Assembly (NCBI GenBank): GCA_021234155.1
Contig: JAJEKV010000033.1
Location: 13,463,614-13,527,613 of the forward strand
Origin: Isoetes taiwanensis
Taxonomy: Eukaryota; Streptophyta; Lycopodiopsida; Isoetales; Isoetaceae
Direction: 5' to 3'
Length of the DNA: 64,000 nucleotides
Made by a program: the position numbers and the translations under genes
Shown here: piece after piece, positions 20,977 to 33,999 of the stretch
Numbering within the stretch: position 1 is the first letter of the stretch
Layout of the letters: every line of letters starts with the position of its first letter
The notes under the pieces: generated by a model
Seen by the model: the letters and a program-made list of their open reading frames with translations, nothing else
What the model was told of the DNA's origin: nothing
Databases searched by the model: none

Positions 20977-22203
20977 AGCAACCTACAACTCTTTGAACAA
21001 TATAATGACATCGCACAACTTTGACAGGGCAGGGAATCTGCTAGAAAATTACAAAAACAGAATCGACAAATGTGCATCCCTGAACTCTTTTGATATAACC
21101 TATCTAGCGTGTAGAAAGCAGTGTAATAAACGACAATAAAGCATGCTCATAATGTAGAAAATGACCAATTGGATATTTGATAACCAGCAGCAGAAGATGG
21201 AAATGCCTTAAGTTTTCCTAGTTGATGCAATCTTTGAATTAAGGATGGCCTAGAAACTGAAAAAAGAAATGAAGAGGGAGAATTAAGGCATTCTTCGAAC
21301 AAAGTTCATAAGATGCATTCGGGCCAATAGGTTGCACTTCATGTCAGCGAGACTGAGATTTGTTTACAACAATCATCGAAGTACTAACTGCTTTGTCAAA
21401 TGCAATGTAGCGTACATAGATGCTTGCCTCAATATTGGTGTTGTTATCAGAAGGGAAACTTATACTGAAAATAGTCCTCGTCAACTAACCTAGTCCTTTC
21501 CACCAACATCTCTATGTACCTGCAGCAATGAACCGGGCATGTATAAAGTTTGCTCTTAACCTCCTAAATGAGCGTCTGAATGGTCTAAAATGTGCCATAT
21601 CTAGTGGTTGTAATCTATATGATGTATGAGGGGACAATTGTGTCCTTTTTTAATAGTGTTATATGAAAAAAGCAAAATTCCAACATGTCTTCGGCACCTC
21701 GTTCAAGCACCTATTTTCTGTATGCTTCAATGTAGATTGGCGACGAGTATTAGTGAAGGCTGCCACCGAATTTTCATGAAGGGTTCCGACAAGTCTGCTA
21801 CGCGCGCAAAATCATCCATCCCTACAATCCTCAATCATTTCAAAAATTCAATGCTTCCTTGCCGATTCTTGTTTTGGATCTGCTTTGTTCATTCAAACGC
21901 TTAGTTGTTGAGTCTGTTACTCAAGTTTTTGCTTGATTCAATTAGGTGGTTAGTGACTTTTTGATATGGCAATGGATTATACACTTAAGAAGCTAGCGAT
22001 GTGATTTGTTGGAAGTAACGAGCACTCCATTCTAACTTGTTTTTCCTTCTGTTGCAACTTCCAATGGCTAGAACAGAGTACGAGCTCGCCACTTTTCATG
22101 GCTTGTCTTGTAAGGGAAAAAAAAAACCCAAATAGCCTAATCCCGAGGATGTGAGTGAGATAGAATGGTTGCAGGTTTAGAGCAGTCCTTTCGATAACGG
22201 AAA

Positions 22204-22593
22204 ATGAAGATCAAAGATGTTAGAACTGCTTTTAGATCGGAATTGGGAGAGCTCATCTACAAAGTCTATTAGAAGAAGTTGGTTAATAATAAAGTTCAAA
22301 TATAGTTTGCGGGGACTTTTGCCTGGCAACATACAAGCAAAGCTTTAGCAAACAAAATAGAATATTTTATGAATTGGGCTTCCGCTGTGGACTCCTACAA
22401 AGAATCGTTGAAAAAGCAATCGACAAAACTTCTATTGAATGCCTTTGACAGTAATATCGAAAGTCTTATGAGCAGGGTGAGGACACTGCGGGAGATGAAA
22501 GCAGAGGCAGAGGGCAAACTTATCAAGCTCAAAGAAGAAGGCTTAAGAATGGAAGGATGCCTCTCATTTTTGAAGTTTCTTGCAGCCGACTAG
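22204..22593 (+). pseudogene. Coiled-coil ORF, unidentified, copy A
   Basis: ATG at 22204 opens MKIKDVRTAFRSELGELIYK. Two in-frame TAG stops (at 22270 and 22303) precede a long open stretch with SLMSRVRTLREMKAEAEGKL, predicted helical coiled coil. The frame ends at 22593, where copies B and C run 15 bases longer to a TAA. Both early stops are also present in B and C, so the gene was dead before duplication unless the sequence is wrong at both places. No family recognised. Confidence 0.5.
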
Positions 22594-23274
22594 CGGATGC
22601 CATATAAGAGAATAATTTTTAAGAGTGAAGGGGACTGCCGAGGGGCTTTCGCCAGTAAACACTTTAAAGCATTGGATAAGAAATATATAACAATATCATT
22701 TATAAAATCTCAATGCTTAGACGTGATATAAAAGCATATGAGGTAAGCATTAAGTCAGAGCATTCAAAGGCCACATAGAGCATTCAAAGGCTACTCAGAT
22801 TTCTATTTTAAAGAACAACTAGTCAAAAGCACGTTTGATTACTTCTTACAGAAATTACATCTTTTGATAACGATTTTTGCCTCTGTAATTTGTAATGTAA
22901 AGTTCCCTATATCAATGTCATCAAAAGTAGCGCTAATGTCTTTCAAATGCTTCGCAAAGACATTGGAATCTCTTGAAACATGGAGTCTCTAGTACAATGC
23001 AATAACTGCAGTATGCAGTAGATCATCTGAAATTCCCATCCTCTAAGAAAGCATGATTATGTTGCAATAATATAGTATCTGTTGCGATATTGTATAATGA
23101 TTATATTTTTGAATGCCATACTTGATATCAAAGCGAGGTATAAGTTCCTATAAGTTCCCATACTCATGGCATGATTATTTGCTAACTTTGTGAAAATGTG
23201 AACATTAATTAAAGTTTGAGTCACATTGGCAAAACTAGCTAGGCACATGACAACGAGTTGAGCAGGTTTTGTTG

Positions 23275-24415
23275 GCAAACCCCTTATCACGGCGTTCACA
23301 TGATGGATCGGATTTGGCAAATGGTTCTGGTTATGTTCCATATGATGTCGATGGCATTATGGGTATCTTTTTCCACTATAAAGAAAAGGTAATCTCTACT
23401 TGGTCGTCTAGTGTCTCCCTATTGCAAAGTGCCTATGAAAGTCTCTAGAAAAATAAAGTGAGAAGCAAAGAAAATGCATAAACAGTTATTGAAGAGAAAA
23501 CAAGACCGGCACCACCTTCTTTTTTGCACTGCAGGCTAGAAAAGAACGAAGATTTCATAAGTTTCTACAAGAATTGGAACACAAGAAATCAAGGATTATC
23601 TACAATATTAAATGCATTTTGGAAAACATGCACAATAGTGCAAGTTAAAATTGTCCTCAAGGACAAGAGAATTTATTATATGATATTAGGCTTTTGAGCT
23701 CATTGCTAAGCACACAAATCAGAGATCTGAAGGTCTGAATTGTTCGCTAAGTCGACAGAGAGGTCAATACCTACTATCATGGCTTTGTTTAAGACTGAAA
23801 TACCTTTATCCATCTATACTCTTTGGAGCTGGATTCATTGATGCAGATGGTGATGTGCCAAGAGAAAACCCAGTTAATAACTGGAACCATAGGTAATTAA
23901 GATTATGCTAAGAATAATTTTGCGTTTTTGGAAATTACTTTTTGTAGGTATTATTCGAATCAAAATCAAACATGCTTGCTTTTCTGAGAACAAGCTTGCC
24001 CGTTATGCCCTTGATCATTCTAAGTGGGAAGGTAAATTCAAGAGGTTATTCACGGGATGGTTAACAACTAATCTTTTGGGGATGATACATCATGTATTTA
24101 AGCGCAGATTGATGTTTTAAGTAAAGGGGATGCTTGCTTGCCATATATAATAAAATTTGCTCAAATGATGGACCGATTTTTTTCTTGGGGTCGCTCTCAT
24201 AGCGGCTTTCTTGAGAGGGCTGTGGCTTTTCTTTACTGGAACTTATGTTATGTTGTGATTCTGAGGCAAGTTATTTTGTCCTCATAAACTTAAACACAAG
24301 ACACATGAAATTTGATATAGCAAGCAACTATAGATCAGTTGCAGTTGTAGATACAACTTTAGAGAGGTCAAAACTTAGAAGGAATATCATCTTGAATGGA
24401 GGAGTGTGCTAGATT
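23275..24415 (+). pseudogene. Multi-exon gene remnant, unidentified, copy A
   Basis: Exon-like pieces on the plus strand correspond to better-preserved pieces in copy C. They are: an exon after TTGAGCAG, ending YVPYDVDG-like; KERRFHKFLQELEHKKS to LLYDIRLLSSLLSTQIRDL (about 23490-23698); LFGAGFIDADGDVPRENPVN with donor GTAATT (about 23820-23892); an exon after TTTTTGTAG at 23947; and a damaged piece at about 24115-24230. Copy A carries several small indels not found in C. The possible family is discussed under copy C. Confidence 0.45.
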
Positions 24416-25889
24416 ATAAGAGTAGTTTGACAGGGTATATTTAAGTTTACAGAATGTGGGCTTCTTTGTTTGTGTAATGCCCCAGGGGATATGTTTTGTG
24501 CATGCAGATGGTCGAAGACCCCCCCCACACATACACTTTTTCTTGTAATAAGCCGCTTTCTATAAGGTCTCATATTGTCGTAAATTTTGCACCAAGCCAT
24601 ACTTATATAAGCATTCCTGTCAGTGGAAACACTCCTTCCTCCCGCATAAATACTCGTTTCAAATGTAATAGTTTAGCAATATATCTAACAGTGTAGAAAT
24701 TCAAACTTTGCTTTCACATATCAGAAAAGCCCTTCCCATACACGTACGAAATTTCCACCTTCCGCCAAGTCTTCCCCTCATGACTCTGTATCGCGTAAAA
24801 TACACAAAAACCATATTCCTGTCTTGTCTCCGTATATGTGTGTGTTCATTAAAGAAACACCCTAAAGGTCACTGAGTTGTATGGCTAGTATAATATGAAC
24901 CCCCCTTGTGTAATGTCTATTTTTACTGCTTTAATCTGCATTTTAGTGATCTTGATTTCATCTTTTGCATTACGTAATTTGGCAACCAATGAGGAGATTT
25001 GATGCTTTGGCTGGAGAATCACAAGGATCGCTCAGAACTAGACAATCTTAAGTTTTCATATTACTCCATCAATGGAAGTCCATGGTACCTGATCTGAACT
25101 CTAACATCACTTCTGTCAAAACTTCTACTTCTATCTCTCCAATATTATCTAACTTTATGGTCTATGAGTTCTGTTTTCATCAATTCTACCACATTAAAGC
25201 TAACCTAACCGTCAACACTTCAAGGAGCATCTCATATTTTTTATTTTTATTTTTAAAAATAAGGGGTGTTAATGTTGACCCATCTAAAATCATTGCATGT
25301 TGTTTTATAAAAATACGCCAATCCCTAAACATTGATTACTATTCTGACGTGTTCAACGAAATGTAATAAATAGTGAGAAAGGACTGGGGATGACCTTTAT
25401 TCATGTTGTGGACGCTCTTGCTTAAATTATTGAGAGTTTTTAATCACATAACCTGCTCGGACAAGCATAGTCCATGAATGTTATCATCATGTCACATGGC
25501 ACGAGACTAGATTGTTGGAAGCTTGGTGGTTATAAATGTGCCAATCAGGCAGTCCCCAATAAGTGTGACCCTTTTAATCTATGGGGGTTCTCTCTTTGAC
25601 CATGCCAGACATGTCACTTGGACTCACACTTTACATACCAACATTGCCTCTCATTTCCTTGGCAACAGAGGCAGTTCATAGTTACTGAAAACGGCCAGGA
25701 TTTTCCAAGAATTCTGTAGAAAAAATGCAAACACTGGAAGGAAACAATTACCGCTTCTTTGAACTTCTGTATTTACAGAACTGCTGCCATGGCTAGCAAG
25801 AGAAGACATGGAGAAGGTCTAAACCATCTAATTGGTAGGAGTAGGTACAACTGATTGATTACCTCGTCGGCTTTATAGTAAAGAGGCCT

Positions 25890-26571
25890 TGGTCTAGTGG
25901 TAGGACCTTAAACCGCCACACCTGAGGTTACGGGTTCAAGTATGGCCAATATTAGTATAGTATGGGAATCTTAAAATCCATTGTTTCTAGGTTAGGGGTT
26001 CAAGTATGAGCAAGTATGACCAGCTGATCATGTGGCAGAGACTTTAAATCTGCCATATGTGCTAGATAATCACGTGCAAGCAACTCTTAAAATAAGGTAT
26101 CGCTGCTAAGGTCACGGGTATCTTAAAATCCATTGCTTCGAGGTTAGGGGTTCAAGTATGAGCAAGTATGACCAACTGATCATCTTAAAATAAGGTATCG
26201 CTGCTAAGGTCACGGGTATCTTAAAATCCATTGCTTTGAGGTTAGGGGTTCAAGTATGAGCAAGTATGACCAACTGATCATGTGGCAGAGACTTTAAATC
26301 TGCCATATGTGCTAGATAATCACGTGCAAGCAACTCTTAAAATAAGGTATCGCAGCTAAGGTCATGGGTTCAAGTATGACCAAGCTGTTCGTGGCGAGAC
26401 TTTAAATCTGCCATATGTGTTAGATAATCACGTGCAAACAACTCCTAGCATAAGGTATCGCAGTTAGGTAGTGGATTAACTTCCATATGGTACGTAGAAT
26501 GTGATGTATTATTGTACTCATATGATAGTGAATAGATTGGCGTTCTTCAATAAAAAAATAAAAATAAAAAA
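25890..26571 (+). mobile_element. tRNA-derived SINE, 5'-truncated and internally amplified (copy D)
   Basis: The head has tRNA promoter boxes: TGGTCTAGTGGTAGG (A box) and, about 35 bases on, GGGTTCAAGTATGG (B box). The tail is TAAAAAAATAAAAATAAAAAA. Compared with the complete copy at 58386, the first 14 bases are missing because block A joins here. The body has two extra repeat units carrying GGGTTCAAGTATGAGCAAG and TAAGGTATCGC. RNA polymerase III would transcribe a complete copy. Confidence 0.75.
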
Positions 26572-28256
26572 GGAAACCTTTCCATAGGAATAAGGATGTA
26601 GGACCCTCGAAATGAAAAGAAGGGTCTTACTGTACTATACGGGAATAAGTTATTTATGTCACAGTTCCACTTATAGGCTGTGGAGTATTTGATGTAGTGG
26701 ACATAATATATAGGGTATGGCACGGTGGACCAATTGTACATTTGAATAGTTGTAAATGTAGCACAATGGGTCCATCGTACATTTTATATGGCTGATGGGC
26801 CAATTCTACAATCAAATAGTAAATATGGTACAATGGGCCATAAATACAATAGTCAGACTAGTAAATTGAACAGTTATTCTCGACAATTAGTAGCACGCAT
26901 GTTAGAGCAACTGTGGTAAGGCCTACTATAACATTTGTGCGTGTTATAGTTTATCCTACATTAGTACAACTACCACTAGCCAACCCTTATATAGAAGACA
27001 AATGTTAGAATTCAATGAAGTTCACCATAATATTAACCTGAGATTGTTTGGCCCTTGTTATAGAGCACTCTATACCATCTTGGAATTATCCAAAAACCAT
27101 TACCAAACATGCATGGCATAGCAGCCCTTCCAGCACACCTCCCAAGAAAACAAGCTTACACCTCCACTAACATCGTTGCCCAGCAACACTAGCCTCTAAA
27201 TCTGCATGCATCGCTACTTCAAATTTTGCAGTGTCTTAGCAGCACAATCCTATAGATTTGCATGCATGTCCCATAAGCTAGAAACACATAATATCAACAT
27301 ACCCTTGTCCATCTCTATAACAGCTTGCATATAAGCCCCACCAAGCATCCCTATCTATACAATTTAGCTATGCAAATGTTTCACAATATACCAACTACCC
27401 TGGCAGTGTCACATAATTACCAGTTCAATGCCTCCAATATCAACTTAAAAGTACCAACCGGTCATGCTTTTCCAAACTGGATCCGTCATGTGATTGGAAT
27501 TCCTGCACCTGAAGACAACAACATCTAGTGATGAGGATGGGCAATCAGATTATATAGCAGAGGACTTACCCCTACTAAAAAGGAAAGTTGATGTATCGCA
27601 CTTTGATACTATTGAAGGCAATATTACATCTATAAGGCATAAATGAATGTTATAAACATAGATGGGTATGGGATAAAATCTTGAGAGGTTAGGGGCAATA
27701 AGGATCCACTTATAAGATTTGAGAACATACATCGTTACATTCAATGTTTATGGGCATAAGAATGCTACAGCGTACTACACAAAGTACTAATAAGGGGCCA
27801 TAAAACTACATAAAGGAGGACCTAACACTAGTTACTGATGGGTACTTGTATAATGTCTCTATATAACTGATAAGTGTCGAATTGGATGCAATTATTTTGA
27901 CCTCTAATAGTATTGTATTTATCTTAACTTTGAGTATTAACATGCTTTTGACTTTTATTTTGAGTTTTTGACTTAGTTTTGATGCAAAGAACAAGGAAAC
28001 AGTACCCAATCCATAAGTACTATTGTAGATACTTTGGTAGGTTCCAAAAGTGGTAGGTTGTAGCATGCTTATGCTTATGCAATACTTCAATGTTATTAAT
28101 ATGTTTATCATATTAGCATTTAAAGCAACACCAATCTAAAAAATGTCTATAAAATGTCTATGCTAGGTTGTTCTCCCTCATTACTAGCTAGTAGCACTTT
28201 TGGGTCAAACTTAGCCCTTTTGCATCAAGATATTTATGTATTTTTACTTCTAATGT

Positions 28257-28726
28257 CACTACATTGACACTTTTTTTGACGCAATCATGTGATGTAAATA
28301 TATAATAGGAAATTATTGATGTAAAATTGTGGACATGTATGACATTATAAAATGACACAAACTTTTTATAAAAGGTGACAACAAGCTATTGCAAAATGCT
28401 AATATAAATGTGCAACAAAATTGACCCAAACCTTTAGAACTAAGGATGTTATAGTAGACACAAACTTATTGCTATATTTGACTTTATGTCACAATCTTTT
28501 ACGTGAAGACATGATGCAATCGTCACTACAAAAGCTAACATAAAACTATGAAGAATTTGACACAAATATTTCATAAAAATGACATTGCAATTTACATAGT
28601 CATATTGACACAAGTTTTGACACAATCGAATTAATTTGTGTCACTTTTAAGCTCCTGACACAAATCTGACAAACCTCAAAAGGTAGTGACGCAGGGTTTG
28701 ACGCAAAAACCCATCCTCTTGTAGTG
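28257..28726. mobile_element. Possible non-autonomous CACTA element (copy D)
   Basis: The right end on the minus strand reads CACTACAAGAGGATGGG, a typical En/Spm-type terminus. The left end CACTACATTGACAC shares CACTACA. The interior is full of TGACAC/GTGTCA and TGACGC motifs on both strands, like subterminal repeats. The 3-bp flanks (TGT and GAA) do not match, so the left border is provisional. Confidence 0.55.
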
Positions 28727-28840
28727 GAATCATTTGTTCACCACAGTTCAAACATGAAAAGCAATGGGTTATACCTTTGTGTAACATCCTTTGCATCATT
28801 CCCAACAAAAGCTATAACATATGAACAGGAAGTCTCCTAC

Positions 28841-30417
28841 CTGCAACCTGCTCAACTTTATCTGAAGCATCGATGAGCCCATTTACAGCATCCACATGTA
28901 TCCGCCGCCCCTCTGCACCCTCACCTCTACAAAATATTTCAGCACAGTGTAGCATGGGACTTTTCTTGGTGTCACCCTTCTACACTTCTCTTTTGGAAGG
29001 AGCTTTAGGTGTGTCCATGTCATTGTGAATGCTGGCCTGTTCCGAACTTACATTTTCTTTAGATCCTGCTGGGTATGCTGTAGGCTTCTCTTTGCCTTTT
29101 CTTTGTGCAATAAATTCCTCATATTGATGGTCCCTTTTTACAGCCTTGCCTAAAGATCCACATCATAAGAAGGTCTTGGAATTACAGCAGTACGTCCAAG
29201 AACATGTGCTAGATTTGCAGCCTTACTAACCTGGGAGTTTGAACAAATTAACATGCCATCCAAGTTTATCCTTGTGGATCCCAATCTGCAGAAGCCTTCA
29301 GAGTGCATCTACTTATAAAATCCACTATGGACTTTACAGAGAATTACCTTGTTGTACAGCCCAGACTAAATATGAAAGCTTTTCAAGATTAGGCTTAGAT
29401 GTTATGTCAAACTGCACAGACAAGGCAATTTCAACCTTACACTGCATTATATAACTTCAGGAATAAAAGAAAGAAAGAAAAGCACACTTTTCTTCCCAAC
29501 AATGTTCTGCTAAAAGACTTGTTGCGCCTCTTGCAAATTTTGCACTTGCCGTAAACACTCAATCATAGTTTTGCTCATTCTGGGATTATGCTGCAAGCAC
29601 GGGATTCCAAGATGGCACATTCCTCACAAGCATGTGCCTGTTTCAAAAATGTTGTTTAACATTTTAATCTAAATCACTGCATTTACAAGCATGGATGCAT
29701 TTCCCATCAGCAAAGTTTGCTCCACTTAAAAGGTAAATTTTGATGCATTTATTCTGTAAATGGCAAAGAATATGCACCACATTTTGAGCTTGAAGCTTGT
29801 CAACATACAAAGAAAGGATATTTGTGATCAGACCCCTGCTTACACGTTACAGTATATTACCTTAGTCAACATTGACTTAAAAATTGCCAATGCTAACATG
29901 TCTGTAACTTATCACATATATAAGCTTTATCCAAACAATATGAAACTTGAATGGGGCTATGAAAATGGTGTACCTATATAAGAAGGTCATGTATTTCTTT
30001 AGCTGCCACACCAAGTTCAGCCAAAGCTGTAATGGCTTCAAGGACATACGGGCATTGTCTTCAAGTGGAAAAAATTCCAAATTACATTCCAAAATATAGA
30101 TTAAAGCTTACTGCAAATTGGAACTTACCTCAAAAACTGTAAGTACTTGAAATCTGTGCATCAAATGTATTTTTGTTGTGACATCCTTAATCTGTTCATG
30201 GCGATGCACAAGGATCGGCAAGGTTGAATCAGATTGGTTTTGCAGAACCTCACCACACATGAAACCTTCTATATCATAGGCAGCTAAACTTGATTTTCCA
30301 TATGCCTGGATCAAAATGCTGCAATTTGCAGCCCCCAACTCCGCTGGAAATTTGGCCTGACATGCAAATGCCAATTTTGGATTTGAGTTCATATTTTGTT
30401 CCATCACAAAAACACCT
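28841..30417 (-). pseudogene. Multi-exon gene remnant, unidentified (copy D)
   Basis: Minus-strand exons have good splice sites. 30129-30417 follows TTTTGTAG, has donor GAG|GTAAGT and encodes LGAANCSILIQAYGKSSLAA with HRFQVLTVFE at its end. A piece near 30000-30070 reads YVLEAITALAELGVAAKEIH. A piece ending at 29637 after ACAG reads AHACEECAILESR, then after a frame break MIECLRQVQNLQEAQQVF. 29348-29441 reads VEIALSVQFDITSKPNLEKL. 28841-29230 reads LAHVLGRTAVIPRPS to VNGLIDASDKVEQVA. In-frame stops and at least two shifts are shared with copy E. I do not recognise the protein. It looks like a conserved multi-exon nuclear gene rather than a transposon gene. Confidence 0.55.
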
Positions 30418-30706
30418 CTACAAAAGGAAGGATTTGAGAAGCTAAAACCTGATCTGGGGTCTTTGATTAGGATTAACTGTCTTGAACAAAGGAAAAATAA
30501 AAATAGTATCAATTCCAAGAATAACCGAAAATACAAGCTATGAGATCTCCAGGCAATGCTTTGTCTTCTAACAAAATTAAACCCAAGTAGGAGGCAACAA
30601 GTCAGAAAGAAAAAGTCCAGTCATATACCTGATGCATGTGGGATGATTCAAAAGCAAAGCCTAAAGCTCGTCTTGTTGTAAGAACTCTAGTTGCCAGAAA
30701 CAAAAA

Positions 30707-32788
30707 AAATTCCCTTCCCTTGCACTTGTTCTTTTGCAAGATGAGTTGCTTGCAATGTGTAGAAAAATTGCTCTAGCCAAATAAAGGAACGGATCAAAAT
30801 AAAAAAGTGTTGAACTATGCAAAGAGAGGAGGAAACACTAACAGCAAGAATTAACTTGGATCAATTGGACCGATCCTCATCCTTGATGTAGATAGCAGGT
30901 CGAAATCAGCGAGCGGAGAAGCACCATCGCATGGCCTTTACTTGAACTACCTGCATAGATAAAAGAAAAACAAAACATTAGTAGAACACCGGCATTAAAA
31001 GAGCTATTAAAGGGACACCGTCATTGCAGATATGGCTTTGCAAATTGTAAGAACCATCTCTCGAAAAGGTTCCCAACAAGGGCAATTCACATGCCAAGCA
31101 TATCGTCATGAAATCCAGCTGATGTAGAAGATTTTCTTAAGCAAACATAGGTCTTCTACAAACAATGAAACGGCTCAATGAACCCTGCCATGAAACAACC
31201 CAATGAACCCATGCCCACTTTTTCTAACCGCAAAGCATATTGCGGGGCATTCGTGCAATTTCATGATGGATTAGAAAGAAAGTTCACAAGTAGCATTGCA
31301 AAATCTTTCAGCAGCTTGGAATACCAACAGCTTGGAATACCAACGCAGACAAAATGGATCCTTGGAGTCCAGTTCGTTGTTGGATGGAAGGGCCAAGCAT
31401 AGAGTCCACGAAAAATGAAAACTTGAAAAGCACAAAACCACTGTTGAAAAATGGAACAGCCAAATAAGGGCATCTACCAGGAAAGGTCGAGCCAAAAAGG
31501 GGATGCAAGCCGGTTTCAAGGCAGCCACAGACAAATCAAACTGCAAAACTTGCCGTGGTGGCTGAGATATTTGCGTACAGAGTTTATATATTTTTCTCAA
31601 ACTGCAAAACTTGGTGGGATGCAAACAAACTACAAACCTCGTTGGAACTGGCGCACAACAAAAAAAAAAAAGGAGGTCCGATTCAGAAAGTCGACTACAA
31701 GGTTGCATATGAATTCTTAGGGAAACCACAAAAGCACGGTGAAGTCTATCCAAATTCCCTTCCCTTGCACTTGTTCTTTTGCAAGATGAGTTGCTTGCAA
31801 TGTGTAGAAAAATTGCTCTAGCCAAATAAAGGAACGGATCAAAATAAAAAAGTGTTGAACTATGCAAAGAGAGGAGGAAACACTAACATCAAGAATTAAC
31901 TTGGATCAATTGGACCGATCCTCATCCTTGATGTAGATAGCAGGTCGAAATCAGCGAGCGGAGAAGCACCATCGCATGGCCTTTACTTGAACTACCTGCA
32001 TAGATAAAAGAAAAACAAAACATTAGTAGAACACCGGCATTAAAAGAGCTATTAAAGGGACACCGACATTGCAGATATGGCTTTGCAAATTGTAAGAACC
32101 ATCTCTCGAAAAGGTTCCCAACAAGGGCAATTCACATGCCAAGCATATCGTCATGAAATCCAGCTGATGTAGAAGATTTTCTTAAGCAAACATAGGTCTT
32201 CTACAAACAATGAAACGGCTCAATGAACCCTGCCATGAAACAACCCAATGAACCCATGCCCACTTTTCTAACTGCAGCATATTGCGGGGCATTCGTGCAA
32301 TTTCATGATGGATTAGAAAGAAAGTTCACAAGTAGCATTGCAAAATCTTTCAGCAGCTTGGAATACCAACGCAGACAAAATGGATCCTTGGAGTCCAGTT
32401 CGTTGTTGGATGGAAGGGCCAAGCATAGAGTCCACGAAAAATGAAAACTTGAAAAGCACAAAACCACTGTTGAAAAATGGAACAGCCAAATAAGGGCATC
32501 TACCGAGGAAAGGTCGAGCCAAAAAGGGGATGCAAGCGGTTTTTAAGGCAGCCACGAGACAAATCAAAGCGCAAAACTTGCCGTGGTATTTGAGATATTT
32601 GGCGTCTGAGAGTTTATATATTCTTTCTCAAACCGCAAAACTTGGTGGGATGCAAACAAACTACAAACCTCGTTGGAACTGGGGCGAAAAACAACAAAAA
32701 AAAAAAGGAGGTCCGATTCGAGAAAAGTCGACTACAAGGTTGCATATGAATTCTTAGGGAAACCACAAAAGCACGGTGAAGTCTATCC
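30707..32788 (+). repeat. Tandem duplication of about 1.04 kb (two units)
   Basis: Unit 1 is 30707-31751 and unit 2 is 31752-32788. Both start AAATTCCCTTCCCTTGC and end GTGAAGTCTATCC. Block E has one unit only (62950-63992). Unit 1 and E keep a doubled CAGCTTGGAATACCAA; unit 2 has it once. No gene is recognised inside; frames of 66-198 codons on both strands lack motifs. Confidence 0.95.
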
Positions 32789-33075
32789 ATTTGAATTTTG
32801 AAAAACGGTTATGCATGCCCTTTTCCAAATCCTCAATCTCAACCATCCATTTCCATCAACGGTTCAAAATTGAAATTGATGACAAACACTCAAAATCCCT
32901 TTAGTATAAAGAAAGATGCACATCAATATAGGTATTTATAGCTTCTTTGTTTTTTCAACCACTGAAACATGTGATCTCTTTGATCTTAAGTTTACTGATG
33001 AATATATCATGCTTGTGAAGCTCAAGTGTAATCACAAGTGGCATCTAGCATGCTTTAGTCTTTGTTGTGGTTAGC

Positions 33076-33243
33076 ATGCACTATGTAGTTGCGGGGTGTG
33101 ATGAATCAGTGCCACATGCATTACTTGTTGAGCTTGGCCATGTGACTGAACAGATTAGTGCTGTTGACTTGGATGATCTTGAAGACTCTGGAGAACAGGA
33201 ATATGGAGAAGAGACAGAAGATGAGCTTACAAGGGTTTGGTAG
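33076..33243 (+). CDS. Short acidic ORF, unidentified
   Basis: A 55-codon frame from ATG 33076 to TAG 33241-33243 contains VVAGCDESVPHALLVELGHV and ends in an acidic stretch, EDSGEQEYGEETEDELTRVW. The frame is also open a few codons upstream of the ATG, so it may be an exon. The composition is convincing but I know no family. Confidence 0.3.
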   Translation: MHYVVAGCDESVPHALLVELGHVTEQISAVDLDDLEDSGEQEYGEETEDELTRVW

Positions 33244-33999
33244 TATCAACATACTAGCTGGCAAGTCCTGCATCAAATTCTTGGTTGTATTGCTTGGCCA
33301 AACATAGTGCTTCACACTTGTATCTAGTTTCACAATACATTTAACAGTTAAAATTTAACTATCGGAACATGAAAGAAATAATCAAGCATCCAAAATACCT
33401 TTAAATATGTTGCTCATTGGACTGCCAAAGCCTTCTTCATTAGCCTCGCCACTCAGTCCTTCAATTATTAAGTCCTTGTTTATGTCACCCACAACTGCAA
33501 ATTAAATTAGCATAATTAAAAGTGAACAGAAATATACAACTGCAAGGAACCAATACCTTTAAGCACTTGGGCGCATAGGCGACTTTAGACTATCTTTGAC
33601 TTCATCTGCATCTGCACAATACAGAAAGCAGGAATTAAAACATAAAGCATGTGCTTATCTTAAGCACAACGGTATTATCTCTGACAATGGTATTATATGT
33701 GCTCATTAAAATCATTATGTAGATGTCACAAGAAGATCTAAATATAGACATAATTCTGTTACTCAAATATTACAAGAATGAGACTAGTTTGTCTTAACTA
33801 TATAACTAAAGATCACAAAATATAGACATAATTTTGTTACTCAAATATTACAAGAATAAGACTAGTTTGTCTTAACTATATAACTAAAGATCACAATCAT
33901 GTTATAAATTGCATAACCAAATGATACAAAGTCTGTTAAAAGAGAGTTACAAATATGACGCAAAGGATGCCAATCTGTGCAAGGTAAGAATGCCAATAT

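Larger units (their letters stand above)
21315..25887 (+). repeat. Segmental duplication block A
   Basis: 21768-25887 matches 40142-44254 in inverted orientation along its full length (about 4.1 kb). 21315-21783 matches 38184-38652 directly, and 22189-23467 matches 36905-38186 directly. Both ends are sharp. The right end abuts block D inside the SINE head. Confidence 0.95.
25890..32796 (+). repeat. Segmental duplication block D
   Basis: Matches 58400-64000 in direct orientation. Length differs by about 1.3 kb, explained by a 1,045-bp tandem duplication (30707-32788) and about 267 extra bases in the SINE of D. The matching copy E runs off the window end, so the right border of D/E is not seen. 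Confidence 0.95.

Noticed and set aside
28257-28730. Many short GACAC/GTGTC repeats considered as a CRISPR-like array
   Set aside because: The motifs are irregular, on both strands and not separated by constant-length spacers, and the genome is a plant's.
31271-31867. 198-codon minus-strand ORF
   Set aside because: Broken in the second tandem unit and in block E, with no motif; a chance frame in non-coding repeat DNA.
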